NCBI GenBank assembly: GCA_020809705.1
Contig: CP085828.1
Coordinates: 4,154,001 to 4,218,000 of the forward strand
Source of the DNA: Calonectria ilicicola
Taxonomy: Eukaryota > Ascomycota > Sordariomycetes > Hypocreales > Nectriaceae
Reading direction: 5' to 3'
DNA: 64,000 bases
Positions 33,748 to 44,466 of the stretch are shown here, piece after piece. The position numbers were made by a program, and so were the translations under genes. How positions within the stretch are numbered: position 1 is the stretch's first letter; each line of letters opens with the position of its first letter. The notes beneath the pieces were generated by a model that saw nothing but the letters and a program-made list of their open reading frames with translations, did no database searches and was not told where the DNA came from.

Positions 33748-36123
33748 TCAGCCTCTGCCGTTGCGCCTCCTCCTTTCTTCCGCGGCCGTGTTAGTTTCCG
33801 CCTCTTTGTCGGGTCTTCTACTGCGTCTCCGCGAGGGGAGATCTAACCGCTTCACAGCTTCAACGAGATCGGTCTCGGCGTCTGCCTCTGCCTCGGCTTC
33901 TGTTTCTGCCGTGCCGCTAGCCCCGGGAACCCGTCTCCTGCGAGGGGGTGGGGGGACTCGTACTGCCGGCCATCTAGAAAACTCTGCATTGAAGGCCGCG
34001 ACTCTTGCCTTATGAAGTTGCATTCTCGCTTCCAATTCGTCCTTCGGGTCTTTTATAGCCCCTGAGCTGTAGTTGGGCGAGTTCCTTGAGCTGCCTCCAT
34101 AGCTGGAGTATCCTGAGTCATGGCTATCGGAACCAGGCCTCCAGGGTGGTTCACGTGGTGCAGGAGGGTTGTCTACGACGACAACGCGTTCTCTGTTGCG
34201 TTCTCCTCTTCTGTTGAGAGGTAGAACTCGTTGGCCCTTGTAGTAGATGCCCGACGCTTTTCGCACTCTATCGCTCCAGCTATCGTTGGATGACTCGCTG
34301 GACGTTGGGGGTGTTGGGAGATCGGTCATCATTGGCTCAGGGAAAAGTTCCATTAAGGCATCCTCATCTAGGGTTGGAGGGTCCGCACCAGTTGGGACGA
34401 AGACCGGAATAGCAGAAGCCGCTGCTGGCGATTCTTGGGATGCTTCGACTTGCAGACATTCGGGCCGGGAGGCCTCGATATCGCTGATGGATGGGAGGCT
34501 AACAGTGATCACTCCTAATGATTGCTGGATGTCGCGAAAGATACCACAAAGTGGAATGATGTACCCTGCCCCCAACGGATCCGTAGCTACGACATGACCG
34601 ATTACCTGGTGGGTGTCTTCCGTAACTACCCAGGAACCGGAATCACCATCCACAAGCGCTATTATATCATCAGCATAGTTCTTAACGTCGGGAAGTCTGT
34701 AGGTATTCATACCATCTCCCCGGTCTAGGATGACCATGTAAGCATCGACAAACAAGTCACTTGGGCCAGCTAGGATTCTGGCGGGCTGGGATGATAGGTA
34801 TCCAAACTTAGGGCCGCTCGAACCACACATCAAGATCACACGGTCCTCAGACAAGCTTTTGGCGGCGGCAGGTGGTTGAGCCGTGAACTTAGTGATCCCC
34901 GCGCTCCACTGATCGCGTTCATCCCGGAACATGAAGGCTGGTAGTCGGTTCGGTTTACACTCTTTCATGTCTATTAGAGCCCAGTCAAAGAAGCCCTTGG
35001 AGGGTTCCTTCTCGCCTATAACGGTACTTCCGTATGAGAGGACATTTCCTAGAGCTTGCGGGTGCTCAAAGGCCCATGAATTGGAGTCACTACCGTCGCC
35101 CGAGGCTTTATTGGTATTGAGCTGCGAATCCAAGTCTTCATCAGACGTCCCCTCCGAGTCAGAATTGCTCCAGTCTGAGTCGGAGTAGGCGAGAGAAGTG
35201 TCGTTCGATTCGTCATCGTCGACGTTAAAATCCCCATCGTTCGCGTCTTGTTCGATTTCATTTTCCAGGCATTCGCGCACAGCGTGCGCAGTCGTGAGGC
35301 CGTATAGTTTTGACTCTCCAGTGGTATACTCCAACTTGACAATCCCTCCAAATGTGGCCTTTTTGGTTTTCCCGTTCGCTTGGAGGCAGATCGGGGTGCC
35401 GCAGAAAGTGCTGTCAAATGATGTCTTGTATTGGAAGCAATCGGCCGCGTCCCTGTCGGCTGTCGTATCACAAAGGACCTCGACATGAATCTCTCCATTT
35501 CGTAGCTGTGGCGCACATCCGCAGACGGCTACATCAAACGACGGCAGGGATGCATCCTCGGGCTTGTAAAAAGCCTTGACAAGCTCATCTGTGTCGAAGA
35601 AATGTTGCACTCGTTTCCTCATTTCTGGTGCACAGAACACCACGATATGTGGTTTGGCGTCGACTTCCGTGTTTCCAAGGAGCAAGAGCCGAATGGCCAT
35701 GGGCTTGTGGCGCGCCGAGCTTCTGAGGAGAGATTTCCGTCTGGTGTACTGTAGCAAGAGGGACTCAATGTCGGGTTGGATAGAGTAGAACCGGGCTGTG
35801 AAGATCTCGTCGATTCTGCTATTGAAGGCTATTAAGGTCTTGGTTTTTGATAAGCGAAGCTCAATGCCGCGCTCTTTCGGGAGGCTGGTACTTTCGCTGG
35901 CACTTTCGCTGGCACCGAGCCGGTCAGGTGTTGCTACCTGAGAGCTGTTCTGTGAGCCGTATCCTGAGTCGAGGAAGCTCTCGTCATCTAGCTTTCTGGG
36001 TGTATCAGATAGGCGATGCTCCTCAAAGTACTGAGATGTTATTCTAGGAGCTCCCGCATTGTGCAGATGGCTGCGGGTAACTGTCGCTGTTGCAGAGGAC
36101 AGTGATGTCGAACGCGACCCCAT
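33748..36123 (-). CDS. Multidomain protein with trypsin-like serine protease domain
   Basis: Single exon. The frame is open upstream to 36396, but that would overlap the divergent neighbour's start, so I take the ATG at 36123 (MGSRSTSLSS; 791 aa). An N-terminal disordered stretch (DSGYGSQNSSQ) leads into a conserved-looking helical region. A chymotrypsin-fold core then has the triad in order: His280 (YGLTTAHAV), Asp380 (FFDWALIDM) and Ser495 (VDGDSGSWVV). An acidic, Asp/Ser-rich insertion separates His and Asp. The C-terminal 250 residues are low complexity, Pro/Arg/Glu-rich. There is no signal peptide, so this is an intracellular protease unlike secreted fungal trypsins. It is head-to-head with a membrane-anchored protein gene, 255 bases apart. 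Confidence 0.82.
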   Translation of the reverse strand: MGSRSTSLSSATATVTRSHLHNAGAPRITSQYFEEHRLSDTPRKLDDESFLDSGYGSQNSSQVATPDRLGASESASESTSLPKERGIELRLSKTKTLIAFNSRIDEIFTARFYSIQPDIESLLLQYTRRKSLLRSSARHKPMAIRLLLLGNTEVDAKPHIVVFCAPEMRKRVQHFFDTDELVKAFYKPEDASLPSFDVAVCGCAPQLRNGEIHVEVLCDTTADRDAADCFQYKTSFDSTFCGTPICLQANGKTKKATFGGIVKLEYTTGESKLYGLTTAHAVRECLENEIEQDANDGDFNVDDDESNDTSLAYSDSDWSNSDSEGTSDEDLDSQLNTNKASGDGSDSNSWAFEHPQALGNVLSYGSTVIGEKEPSKGFFDWALIDMKECKPNRLPAFMFRDERDQWSAGITKFTAQPPAAAKSLSEDRVILMCGSSGPKFGYLSSQPARILAGPSDLFVDAYMVILDRGDGMNTYRLPDVKNYADDIIALVDGDSGSWVVTEDTHQVIGHVVATDPLGAGYIIPLCGIFRDIQQSLGVITVSLPSISDIEASRPECLQVEASQESPAAASAIPVFVPTGADPPTLDEDALMELFPEPMMTDLPTPPTSSESSNDSWSDRVRKASGIYYKGQRVLPLNRRGERNRERVVVVDNPPAPREPPWRPGSDSHDSGYSSYGGSSRNSPNYSSGAIKDPKDELEARMQLHKARVAAFNAEFSRWPAVRVPPPPRRRRVPGASGTAETEAEAEADAETDLVEAVKRLDLPSRRRSRRPDKEAETNTAAEERRRRNGRG

Positions 36124-36378
36124 AGTTCCGCCAAGTAACGATCTTTGCTTGGCCAGATGACTTGGCTTGGGACGAAGAAAAAAGGAAGTGTACAGTGCTG
36201 CTCGACGGGAAATCGCGGTTACATCCCATTTCGCTGATTTTCTGGTCACCTGCGTAAGCGCTAAGGGGACAGGCTCAGCCCTGACATAGCCACAACGCCA
36301 CTGATTCGTCGCATCTATCGGAGGCCGAGGCTTCGAGAAAGAGGCCTCTTTCCTCGATTTACGAATATTCATTGCGCT
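36124..36378. promoter_or_regulatory. Bidirectional promoter of protease / membrane protein pair
   Basis: A 255-base spacer between divergent start codons at 36123 (minus) and 36379 (plus). It is small enough that the two genes probably share control elements. No clear TATA box is seen on either strand. Confidence 0.5.
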
Positions 36379-37642
36379 ATGGACACTCTGAACCAATCAA
36401 TCTTTCCGCTCGCGGGGGTGACAAGAGACCAGCTGCGCAATGTGTGCAAAGTTCTTTGGCAGTGGGACCTGTGCGAACACTGCAATGCTGGCGAGGACTG
36501 CCGTTCAGCCCGCTGTCCTTGGAAGCAATCGACAAGGCTGGAACCCTTCTTCAGCTACTATCGCGAGACCACAGCGTCATATGTGCCGGACCTTCTTTCT
36601 GGAAGCGTGCCATCTCTTCGCACCCACGAGGACTTGCTAGCCATCATTAGGGCTCTCAAAGAATTCCCCAACATGCGTCGATCCCTCATTACAGAAACAC
36701 ACTTTGCTCAGCAGGCTGTCACCAGAGGTGAGACGGTCTTGCCTTCCCTGGCCGACCAAAACCGAGCTTTTAGTCTCGCCGCTAGAGTCATTACCATGGT
36801 CAACTCTTCAGTCGAAAATCAATCGGACGGCCTGTTAGAGTCGGGTGCTTTGCCGGTAACGTGGCAGAGCGACACGTCCTTTTCGCATTTTATCAAAATG
36901 GCATTTCCTGTCCAGGATGGGATCGACTTTGGCCAAGACAGTCCTCACCAGCAGCTGGTGCCAGTCCGAAATGCTAAATGGGTGGCTTTGACAGCGAAGC
37001 GTCTCAAAAAAGTCGCTGGTCTCGAGCTGGTTCCGACTGATAATCTTCAGAACCACCTCCGAATTGACTTGAAGTATAGGACGGTGGAGATCTATCATCA
37101 TACAAGCGTCTTGAAGGAACATCTCATGGCCAGCTTGAAATTCGAGCGCCACGATGATGTCGGCCAGGCGATATCAGAGTAAGTCTTCCAGACTGAAAAT
37201 TCTCTCGCAGAACCTAAAATATATTTCTAGGGGCAACATACCACGCGAGCTAGCCCTGGAGACTCTCATCTCTTTCAAAGAAATTCTCTTCCCGCTTGAT
37301 TCTGAATCCCAGTCACTGCTCCGTACACTTGTCTCGAAGAAATCGTTTGATCCTGACTGTGTGAGGATGGACACAAGGTCTTATCGACGAAGTGATGAAA
37401 ACAGCGTCCCGTCCCGTTACTGGGGCTTGCGGCTGGCGGACCTCTACGACCAGATTGAGCACCCCACGCCGAGCGGATTCTTTGAGAGATGGCTAGAGCG
37501 GCGAAGCGGTGCTAGATATGTCATGATGGCCACCTTGGGAGGGGTGGCTATTGCCATCTTGTTGGGAGTGTTGAGCCTAGCTGTAGGCATATTCCAAGCT
37601 TGGCTTGCGTACCAACAATGGCAACATCCTGTACCAACGTGA
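36379..37642 (+). CDS. C-terminally membrane-anchored fungal protein, unknown function
   Basis: Two exons, 36379-37178 and 37231-37642 (intron GTAAGT..TTCTAG, 52 nt), encode 403 aa. The N-terminal domain has a Cys pattern (LCEHCNAGEDCRSARCPW) that could bind metal. A mixed alpha/beta middle follows, and one hydrophobic segment lies about 25 residues from the end (MMATLGGVAIAILLGVLSLA). A short tail (WLAYQQWQHPVPT) closes the protein. Topology suggests a tail-anchored protein with the bulk in the cytosol. I recognise no family. Its head-to-head pairing with an intracellular trypsin-fold protease suggests a functional couple such as protease and substrate, or sensor and effector; that is inference. 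Confidence 0.8.
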
Positions 37643-38444
37643 TCGCGGAGAATATCATAGCTCATTGTTGGTTGTTTTGAAGCCATTGAATTCTGTTGCA
37701 TCTGTTTGTTTCAGAGTTTTGCTACGTGGACATACATTTGTGTTGTTCGAAGCGCAGGCAAATGGTATTTAATTAAGGGTCGTGTAGGAAAACACTAAGG
37801 AAACCTAAGAGTTATAGATTTATATTATAACCAATGCGCTCTTATAAATAAACAAAATAATTTAGTAGGATATTTACTGTTATATTTTTTTCTGGGGTTT
37901 TACGTGTTCACCTAGCAACCTGTATGTGTGGGCTCTGCAAGAGTCTCATTGTATTGTCCAAGTGAGTTTTCGTTGTATCGCATTCTCCAGGGCTTACTGT
38001 AACGGTTGTGCTAAGCCGTTGTACCATGGAGCAATGGTGAGGCCACAAGGCAATTAATAGCGCATTTTCCAGATCTTGGTTCCAGATGCGCTGGATTTAG
38101 CAGAGCAGATAATTAATACTGGACTCGAAGGTAAGATTGACTATTTATTATCATCACGAGTGATGGCTGTACCGATAATTTACTGCTGTGATCCTTGTTT
38201 CATGGATGTAGCAACGGCATCATCCACTAAAAATGCCCCGCATTCTAAGTGGGGCGGAGATTCCGCGAGGCATTGTCGGGATTTCCGGGCGTCTAGCCGC
38301 ATAAAAATACAGGCCATGATGTATTGAAAAAGGTGTAAAACAATGGACAATTAGATTTTCTGGGTTCCCTTTTTACTGGAGATATTTATTATTGTCTGTG
38401 CAGAGTTTCGGTCGCACATGCGTTCTCTTTAACCATCCGGAATC
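37643..38444. promoter_or_regulatory. GH3 promoter with two CGG-N5-CCG sites
   Basis: Non-coding. CGGAGATTCCG (38255-38265, extended to GCGGAGATTCCGC) and CGGGATTTCCG (38277-38287) lie 22 bases apart, 158-190 bases upstream of the GH3 ATG. Each is an inverted CGG/CCG pair with a 5-base spacer, a typical Zn2Cys6 dimer site. The rest of the stretch is AT-rich without a gene. Confidence 0.5.
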
Positions 38445-41049
38445 ATGGCTACTACTGAGACAGATTTTCAGTCCCTCCTCTCTGAGCTTTCGCTCGAGGA
38501 GAAAATCACACTGCTCTCAGGTCAAGATTTCACTACGGCTGCCGGAGTTGCGAGACTTGGAATTCCACCAATCAGGGTTTGTTGCTCCAAGAACGTGTCT
38601 CTCTTGCTCTACCGTTGTAACTAACAATAATTTCAGGTTGCTGATGCAGTCTGCGGCATTCGTGGCTCTGGTATGGAGTCTGAACTAGGCACCGCAACTT
38701 TCCCTAACACGGTCTGCTACGGTTCAACCTGGGATGCAGATCTTCTCGAAGAGCTCGGAAGGCATCTTGCCCAACAAGCGCGGTCGAAGAGTGCTCAAGT
38801 TATTCTAGGACCAACCATCAATATCCACCGTGACCCCCGAGGCGGTCGCAATTTTGAGTGCTTTAGTGAAGACCCGCTGCTTTCAGGCCAACTTGGTGGA
38901 GCAATTGTCAACGGTATCCAGTCGTTGGGTGTTGGTGTCTGTCCTAAGCATTTTGTTTGCAATGACTCAGAAACATTACGACACTACTACGACGTCAAAG
39001 AACCAGTCAATGGCCGTCCGCTGAGGGAGATTTATTTGGCCGCTTGGCAACATCTTCTGCGTACTTCCAACCCTGAGGCTGTCATGATGGCGTAAGGTTC
39101 CCACCAAAAGCCTTCGAAAGTCATCGCTAACACAAGACAGATACAACAAAGTTGACGGTATATACTGCAGTGCTAGCAAAGAGTTGATCGATGGCGTTCT
39201 CCGAGGAGACTGGGGCTTCAAAGGACTAGCCATGTCAGATTGGTTCGGAACCAAGGCTACTGTAGATCCCATTAAAGCTGGCCTGGATCTCGAAATGCCA
39301 TTTCCCGTCTTCAGAGGCCCAAAGCTGGTTCAGGAGCTAAAGGCTGGTGCCATTACTCAAGAAGATATCGACGTTCTTGCTTCTAGAATGCTCGAACTTC
39401 GAAACCGAACCCGGGCGTGCCACGGGATCCATCCCGAGCGATCCGAAGTCAACGAAGAGACCAACAATATGGCCCGAGAGCTTGCAGCCGGCGGAATTGT
39501 CTTGTTAAAGAATGACAACAATGCCTTGCCTTTGGATTCGACAAAATCCCCGCGAATTGCCTTGATTGGAGAATACGCAGCAGAGCCTGTGATCACTGGC
39601 GGTGGAAGCGCTTCCTGTATCCCGCAATACAAGCACTCACCGCTTGAAATTTTGCAAAAAGAGTTGCCCCAGAGTGTCAAGTATGCATCGGGAGTTCGCA
39701 CCAGGAGGATAATTCCTGAAGCAACGCAAAATAAACTCACGCTGCCAAATGGAGAGCAAGGAGTCTCGGTTAAATTTTTCAACAAGGATATAAACGAGCC
39801 AGTCTTGGAAGAAACCCAGCAGAGACCTCACGTTTGGATGCTTGGAAAATTCAAAGACGGTCTCGATGCCATTGGTTCCCGTCTTGAACTGACCACCAAA
39901 CTAAAACCCGACACTACTGGCAAGCACACTCTGGCTGTTCGATGCACAGGAGCTTTCTCACTTTCTGTTAATGGCACTAAGATACTAGAGGGCAAAAAGG
40001 TGGATATCTCGACAGAGCAGTTCATCTTCAACCACATTCTCCTGGAGTCCCGTGTGGAGTTCCTGATGGAAGCTCAAGAGACATATGATATCCATCTGGT
40101 TATGGACGGCCCAGAGAAACTCACCATTGGCGAGCCGACACCATATGCTGCAACACTCTGCTTTGAAGAATATTACTCTGAAGAGGCTGCAATCAAGGAA
40201 GCAATCGAACTCGCCCAGTCATCTGACATTAGCATCATTTACGCCGGTCGCAATGAGCAGTATGAATCCGAGGGATTCGATCTTGATGATATTCGAATGC
40301 CCGAAAACCAGTCTCACTTAATCAAGCAGGTGGCTGCCGCATCAAAGGCTACCGTTTTAGTCCTGCATTGTGGAAATCCGATCGATGTCAGCGCCTTTGT
40401 CGATGATGTTGATGCGATACTTCTCGCTCACTTTCCCGGCCAAGAAGGCGCCCAGGCGACTGTGGATTTACTAAGGGGCAAGACTTGTCCCAGCGGTCAC
40501 CTTTCAACCACTTGGTTCAAGACACTGGAAGATTCGCCGAGTTACGGAAATTTTCCCTGTGAGAAAACTGACGATGGTGCCGTCGAAATTAGCTACGCAG
40601 AGGGGCTTGCTGTGGGTTATCGTGCCTCCGACATGGAAACTCGTATCAGATGGCCTTTTGGATATGGTTTATCGTACACTTCATTCAACTATCAAGATTT
40701 AAAAATTGCTTTGGACGGCAATAATAGTCCAAAGAAGCTACAGTGTTCTGTCACAGTTCAAAACACTGGCTCAATGTCTGGAAAGGAAGTCATCCAATTA
40801 TATATCAAGCCATCTACGGAGACCACAGTCTGGAGGCCTCAGAAAGAGCTCAAAGCATTCAAGAAGGTTCTTTTACAGCCTAGTGAAGTGGCTACCATAG
40901 ACTTGCAGGTTGACGTTGATATTGCGTGCAGTTATTGGGACGAGGAAAAGAGTGCCTGGAAATTGGATGCTGGTACATATACCGCGTTAGTGGGAGACCT
41001 GACAAAGTCCTTTGCTATTGATGAAACTCAGGTCTGGAATCACTTGTAA
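38445..41049 (+). CDS. GH3 beta-glucosidase with PA14 domain
   Basis: Three exons, 38445-38576, 38637-39091 and 39141-41049, encode 831 aa; introns are GTTTGT..TTTCAG and GTAAGG..GACAG. Order: GH3 N-terminal barrel with DAVCGIRG, the ligand loop PKHFVCNDSE, and nucleophile Asp229 in LAMSDWFG; then the GH3 C-terminal domain. That domain is interrupted by a PA14 carbohydrate-binding insert (VWMLGKFKDGLDAIGSRLEL onward) and resumes at GRNEQYESEGFDLDDIRMP, which carries the probable acid/base Glu. A fibronectin-III-like end (NTGSMSGKEVIQLYIKPS) closes the protein. No signal peptide, so it is probably an intracellular enzyme acting on imported beta-glucosides. It fits the following regulator and DHA1-type transporter as a sugar or aryl-glucoside module. 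Confidence 0.94.
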
Positions 41050-41132
41050 GCCTTATCCAACTTTATTAGTTTTAGAAAAGAAAATATATTTGTAGCTTCT
41101 ATCCCAGAGATCACTACAAAGTCCAAGGCCAT

Positions 41133-43632
41133 TCAATATTGCTCCAAGCGTCTGATGCTAGGGATTGATGTTAGCTTGTCAACATTTTCTGCTACATGAA
41201 TTTTCTCACCTTCCATCGTTTGCCATTCAAAGTTAGTGGCAGGCGTAGCTCCAGATGAAGACCCAAGAGTGTCATCGGATACAATTGACCAGCTGTTTGA
41301 GATCGTCATATCGAAAACCGGTAACCGAACGCTAAATCCGGTAGTTTTGTCTTATCATGAAATGTTAGATCTTGAAGATGAAATTCTGGCCGGGGCATAT
41401 ATAGCTTACCTTGGGGGTCTTCCATAGAATTAATAAAATTATAGGGAGACGGAAATTCTGGAATTTCATTTGTTCTCGTGTTCGGACTCAGTCCTGTCGA
41501 GATTCCAAGCACCACGCTCAACGCTTTGGCTGCTTTGCGAGCTTCTTTTGATGAGTTGCTTGAGTAAGCCCAAATATCATGAGCCCTTTTCAAAGCCTCC
41601 ATTATTCTGTCCAATATCTGGGGTTCGCCTTTTTCTCCAGGTTCTTTCCGAATACGCTGTAGATATGAGCATAAAATGCTAGAGGCTAAAAGGAAATCAT
41701 GATTCAGCAAACATGATATTCTCCAACGATCCTCGTATAATCTACAGAATGGCTGCGTCTCCTCCTGTAACATATGCTGATACTCTAGTAGTTTGAGCGC
41801 AGACTCCACGCAAACCTTCTCGGAAAAGGCGTATTTGGTATCTACGCCTGCACGATGAAGATATTTCCTGTGAAGGACTATTCTTGTCCTGTGGAACATG
41901 ATGTCGAGGTATACCTTTTGAATGATTAGTTGCGACGGATCAGTAATGCAGTGGCCAATTGAATGCCATTTTAGACATTCGGGGACGGTGTCGTGTGATT
42001 TTTGAAGCTTTGCATCAATATCCATGACTTCATTGTAACCCCCGCCTCGAGTATCGCCAGCAAAATCCCATATGAGCCCAGTGACATTGTAAATTCGGGC
42101 CCTTACGATACGATATAATATAGGAGTTAGTTCTGTTTCTGGTCGTGATGGAGGCATCTCCGTCGTCTTTTCGTTAAAGTCGCTATCTTGGAGGTTGGAA
42201 GGCTCCTTCGTATCAATTTGGCTAGGTTTTATCAGTCGAGGGAGGCCCACTTGGGCAGAGATGCCCAGGTCCATTTCTTGGACGGTGGCCCAAACTCGCC
42301 TTCTCATCTCAGAGATGAATGGTGGCATGTTTTTAAAGTGCGATGGATCTTTATGATAGCCCATATGGAACGCGAGTTGGACAATGGTGCCCAGAAGCAT
42401 CCATATCCCGATCTCGGCATCGCGACGGGAGAAGATCTCGCCGGCAAGATACAGCATGAGCGTTTCCAACACATAAGGCCCTCTCTTGAGATAATTCCCC
42501 AAGACGAGACACTGGACAACTTTTTGGCGGAAGGACTCCCTCATGCTCTGAAGCTCTTGTTCCATTGACAGAGTTGCTGGTGCTTTGGCGCTCAGGTCCA
42601 GTTTGAACATTTGAAAGTGGGCCGAAAGGCGCATAATCGTAAATAAGAGACCAAGCCATAGTACGGGAGTATCAGATGGATTCTCCCAAAACCTCTCGTA
42701 CTGGCAACATGTTAATAGTGACCGAGGTTTAGTTTGTGCGCTAGGTTTAACGATACCTCATGCAGGAACTGGCCACTGTGAAGGACAGCTGTCGCTCAAG
42801 TTAAAATTCATCCGATATTTTGGTGTTGCAAAAAAGCTCACCTGGAGATAATTCAAATGTATTAAAGTAGTGCGAAACCAATCGGTCCACTACCGAGCGT
42901 TTGGGAAGCGATGCGAGGATTTCTTCCTTTGTCGCAGGTTTTTGGCAACCGTACAATAATTCTGGGCCCGTCCACTCAGGAACGGCTGGTTCATTTGGTT
43001 GCATGTCGTCGACTTGGATTTCATCGTCTTCTTCAAAGTATCCCTTGATTTCCGCGATTCCATCTAGGATGGCCATCCAGTGAGAACTGTTGACGTAGCT
43101 GGCACTGGAGTCCGTCATGTGCATGCTCCCATAATCAGAATTCGGTGAAACATCGCCAGCTGCATTCGTAGTCGGAGGCAAGGCTGGCGAGCAATCTGCA
43201 GATTGAACCAGGCTTGGTGAACTAGGATCGGTATGGGGTTCCTGGACAGCAGAGCCAGCCGAGGCTTGCCGCATCAAATCGACCACCAGCCCTTCTAGCT
43301 GCTGAATCCTGTCCTGTACTGAAGTAAGTGGTCTCCCCATGCCATCTTCATTCGAGGTCGATAGGTTCAATGCGAAAGTGCAGGTGGAACCCAGACCTCG
43401 CGAGACGCATGTGCTGCAGGGATGTTTTCGATCGCACCGCATTCTAGAAAAGGCATCAGGGTGTGGCCTCAAAGGACTCCATGCACGGTTTAAATGCTCA
43501 CTTTCTGCGTCTGCAAAGATTGCACGACAGCTGGGGCCTTTCTCTTCGCCTACTAGACGGCAAGCGTGCTCGACCCTTGGCTGTTTTCCCTGGTCCCCAT
43601 TCAGGGAGACGACTTTCGCCTTGATCTGACAT
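41133..43632 (-). CDS. Zn2Cys6 transcription factor (five exons)
   Basis: Exons 43632-43502, 43443-42842, 42788-42757, 42700-41410 and 41350-41133 encode 757 aa. Exon 1 uses a different frame from the longest open frame. That choice completes the zinc cluster Cys37-Cys65 ([20 protein letters not shown]), otherwise cut in half. A short leucine-rich coiled coil ([16 protein letters not shown]) follows. Exon 3 is only 32 nt. The middle is the fungal-specific regulatory domain ([17 protein letters not shown], then [20 protein letters not shown]). The last intron (GTAAGC, branch TCTAAC, acceptor GATAAG) opens a further 72 codons; without it the protein ends after FGYRFSI. It converges on the GH3 gene (83 bases apart) and is divergent from the DHA1 transporter. 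Confidence 0.85.
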
Positions 43633-43794
43633 TTGAATTCAATGATATCTAAAGAAATGGTTTTGATTTTCATATAGACCGTAAGAATTTGATTAAAAAA
43701 ACCCAAAATACAAGTGTTGCTGTGTTGTCAATGAGAAGGGCTTCATCAGCATCAGCGCATCTGACCATATCCGGTTAGGGCCGACATCTTTTCT

Positions 43795-44225
43795 CCGATG
43801 CTCCGATGCCCCGGTGCTCCATTGAGCCAGCCAATAGCACCTGGACGTGAGACCCATTTCCTACCCTACGTTTTGTCCGCTGAGAGGCGTGAAATTCATC
43901 AATGGGAATAATAGCAGGACGGGAAGCAATAAGTAGCTGTGTACAATGAAATAGATTGATTTTTATCAAATTTTAGTTATTTTATTCTTGGATTTCTCAC
44001 AGCCAAAGGAATGGTTTCCTTTCAATGGTTTCCTTCGGTCATTTTCCAGATAATGCGAAGCCAATGTCCTCCTCAAAGATTCTATCAACCGAGAGAGCAA
44101 ACTTAATAAAATACTATAACATCTCCACCTGTTTAATTATTCTACTAGTGAGCCCAGAATATAGCTCTCCATGGATTTTAAGTATCTTATTTCAATGCTT
44201 TCCTCCCGATGCTGCGGTCCGATGC
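43795..44225 (+). promoter_or_regulatory. Four CCGATGC repeats between regulator and transporter
   Basis: CCGATGC occurs at 43795-43801, 43803-43809, 44206-44212 and 44219-44225, all in one orientation. The first pair overlaps as CCGATGCTCCG, a direct CCG-N5-CCG repeat that recurs at 44219-44229. The pairs lie about 165 bases upstream of the regulator ATG and about 240 bases upstream of the transporter ATG. They are candidate operators for the divergent pair; open frames in this spacer look spurious. Confidence 0.55.
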
Positions 44226-44466
44226 TCCGCTTTAGCGACCCACTTTTCATCACTGTCGCCTTCGTTGTTGTAAGGAGATTTAGATGTGAGAATGTCATAA
44301 ATACATTTGATCTCTGGCCTCTTCATTTTGATTGCATCATGAATATCTCATTTCTTAATTTTGAATACATCTGGGCTGGGGTTGGCGCGGTCCACACTGT
44401 TCATAATCCTCGGCGACATCATCACAACAATATTGCAACACCACTTGTCGAAATCACAAGTCTATC

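Noticed and set aside
36124..36396. Upstream extension of the protease frame by up to 91 codons
   Set aside because: The far end starts at TTG and overlaps the start of the divergent gene; the nearest ATG (36372) would leave 6 bases between start codons. The ATG at 36123 has a better context and leaves room for promoters.
41236..41427. Plus-strand open frame overlapping the factor's last exons
   Set aside because: It is antisense to a frame that continues the transcription factor for 72 codons after a good intron.
42801..43706. Longest open frame as the N-terminus of the 43.6-kb transcription factor
   Set aside because: It lacks the first two zinc-cluster cysteines in place. A different frame joined by a GTGAGC..TCTAG intron gives a complete C-X2-C-X6-C cluster.
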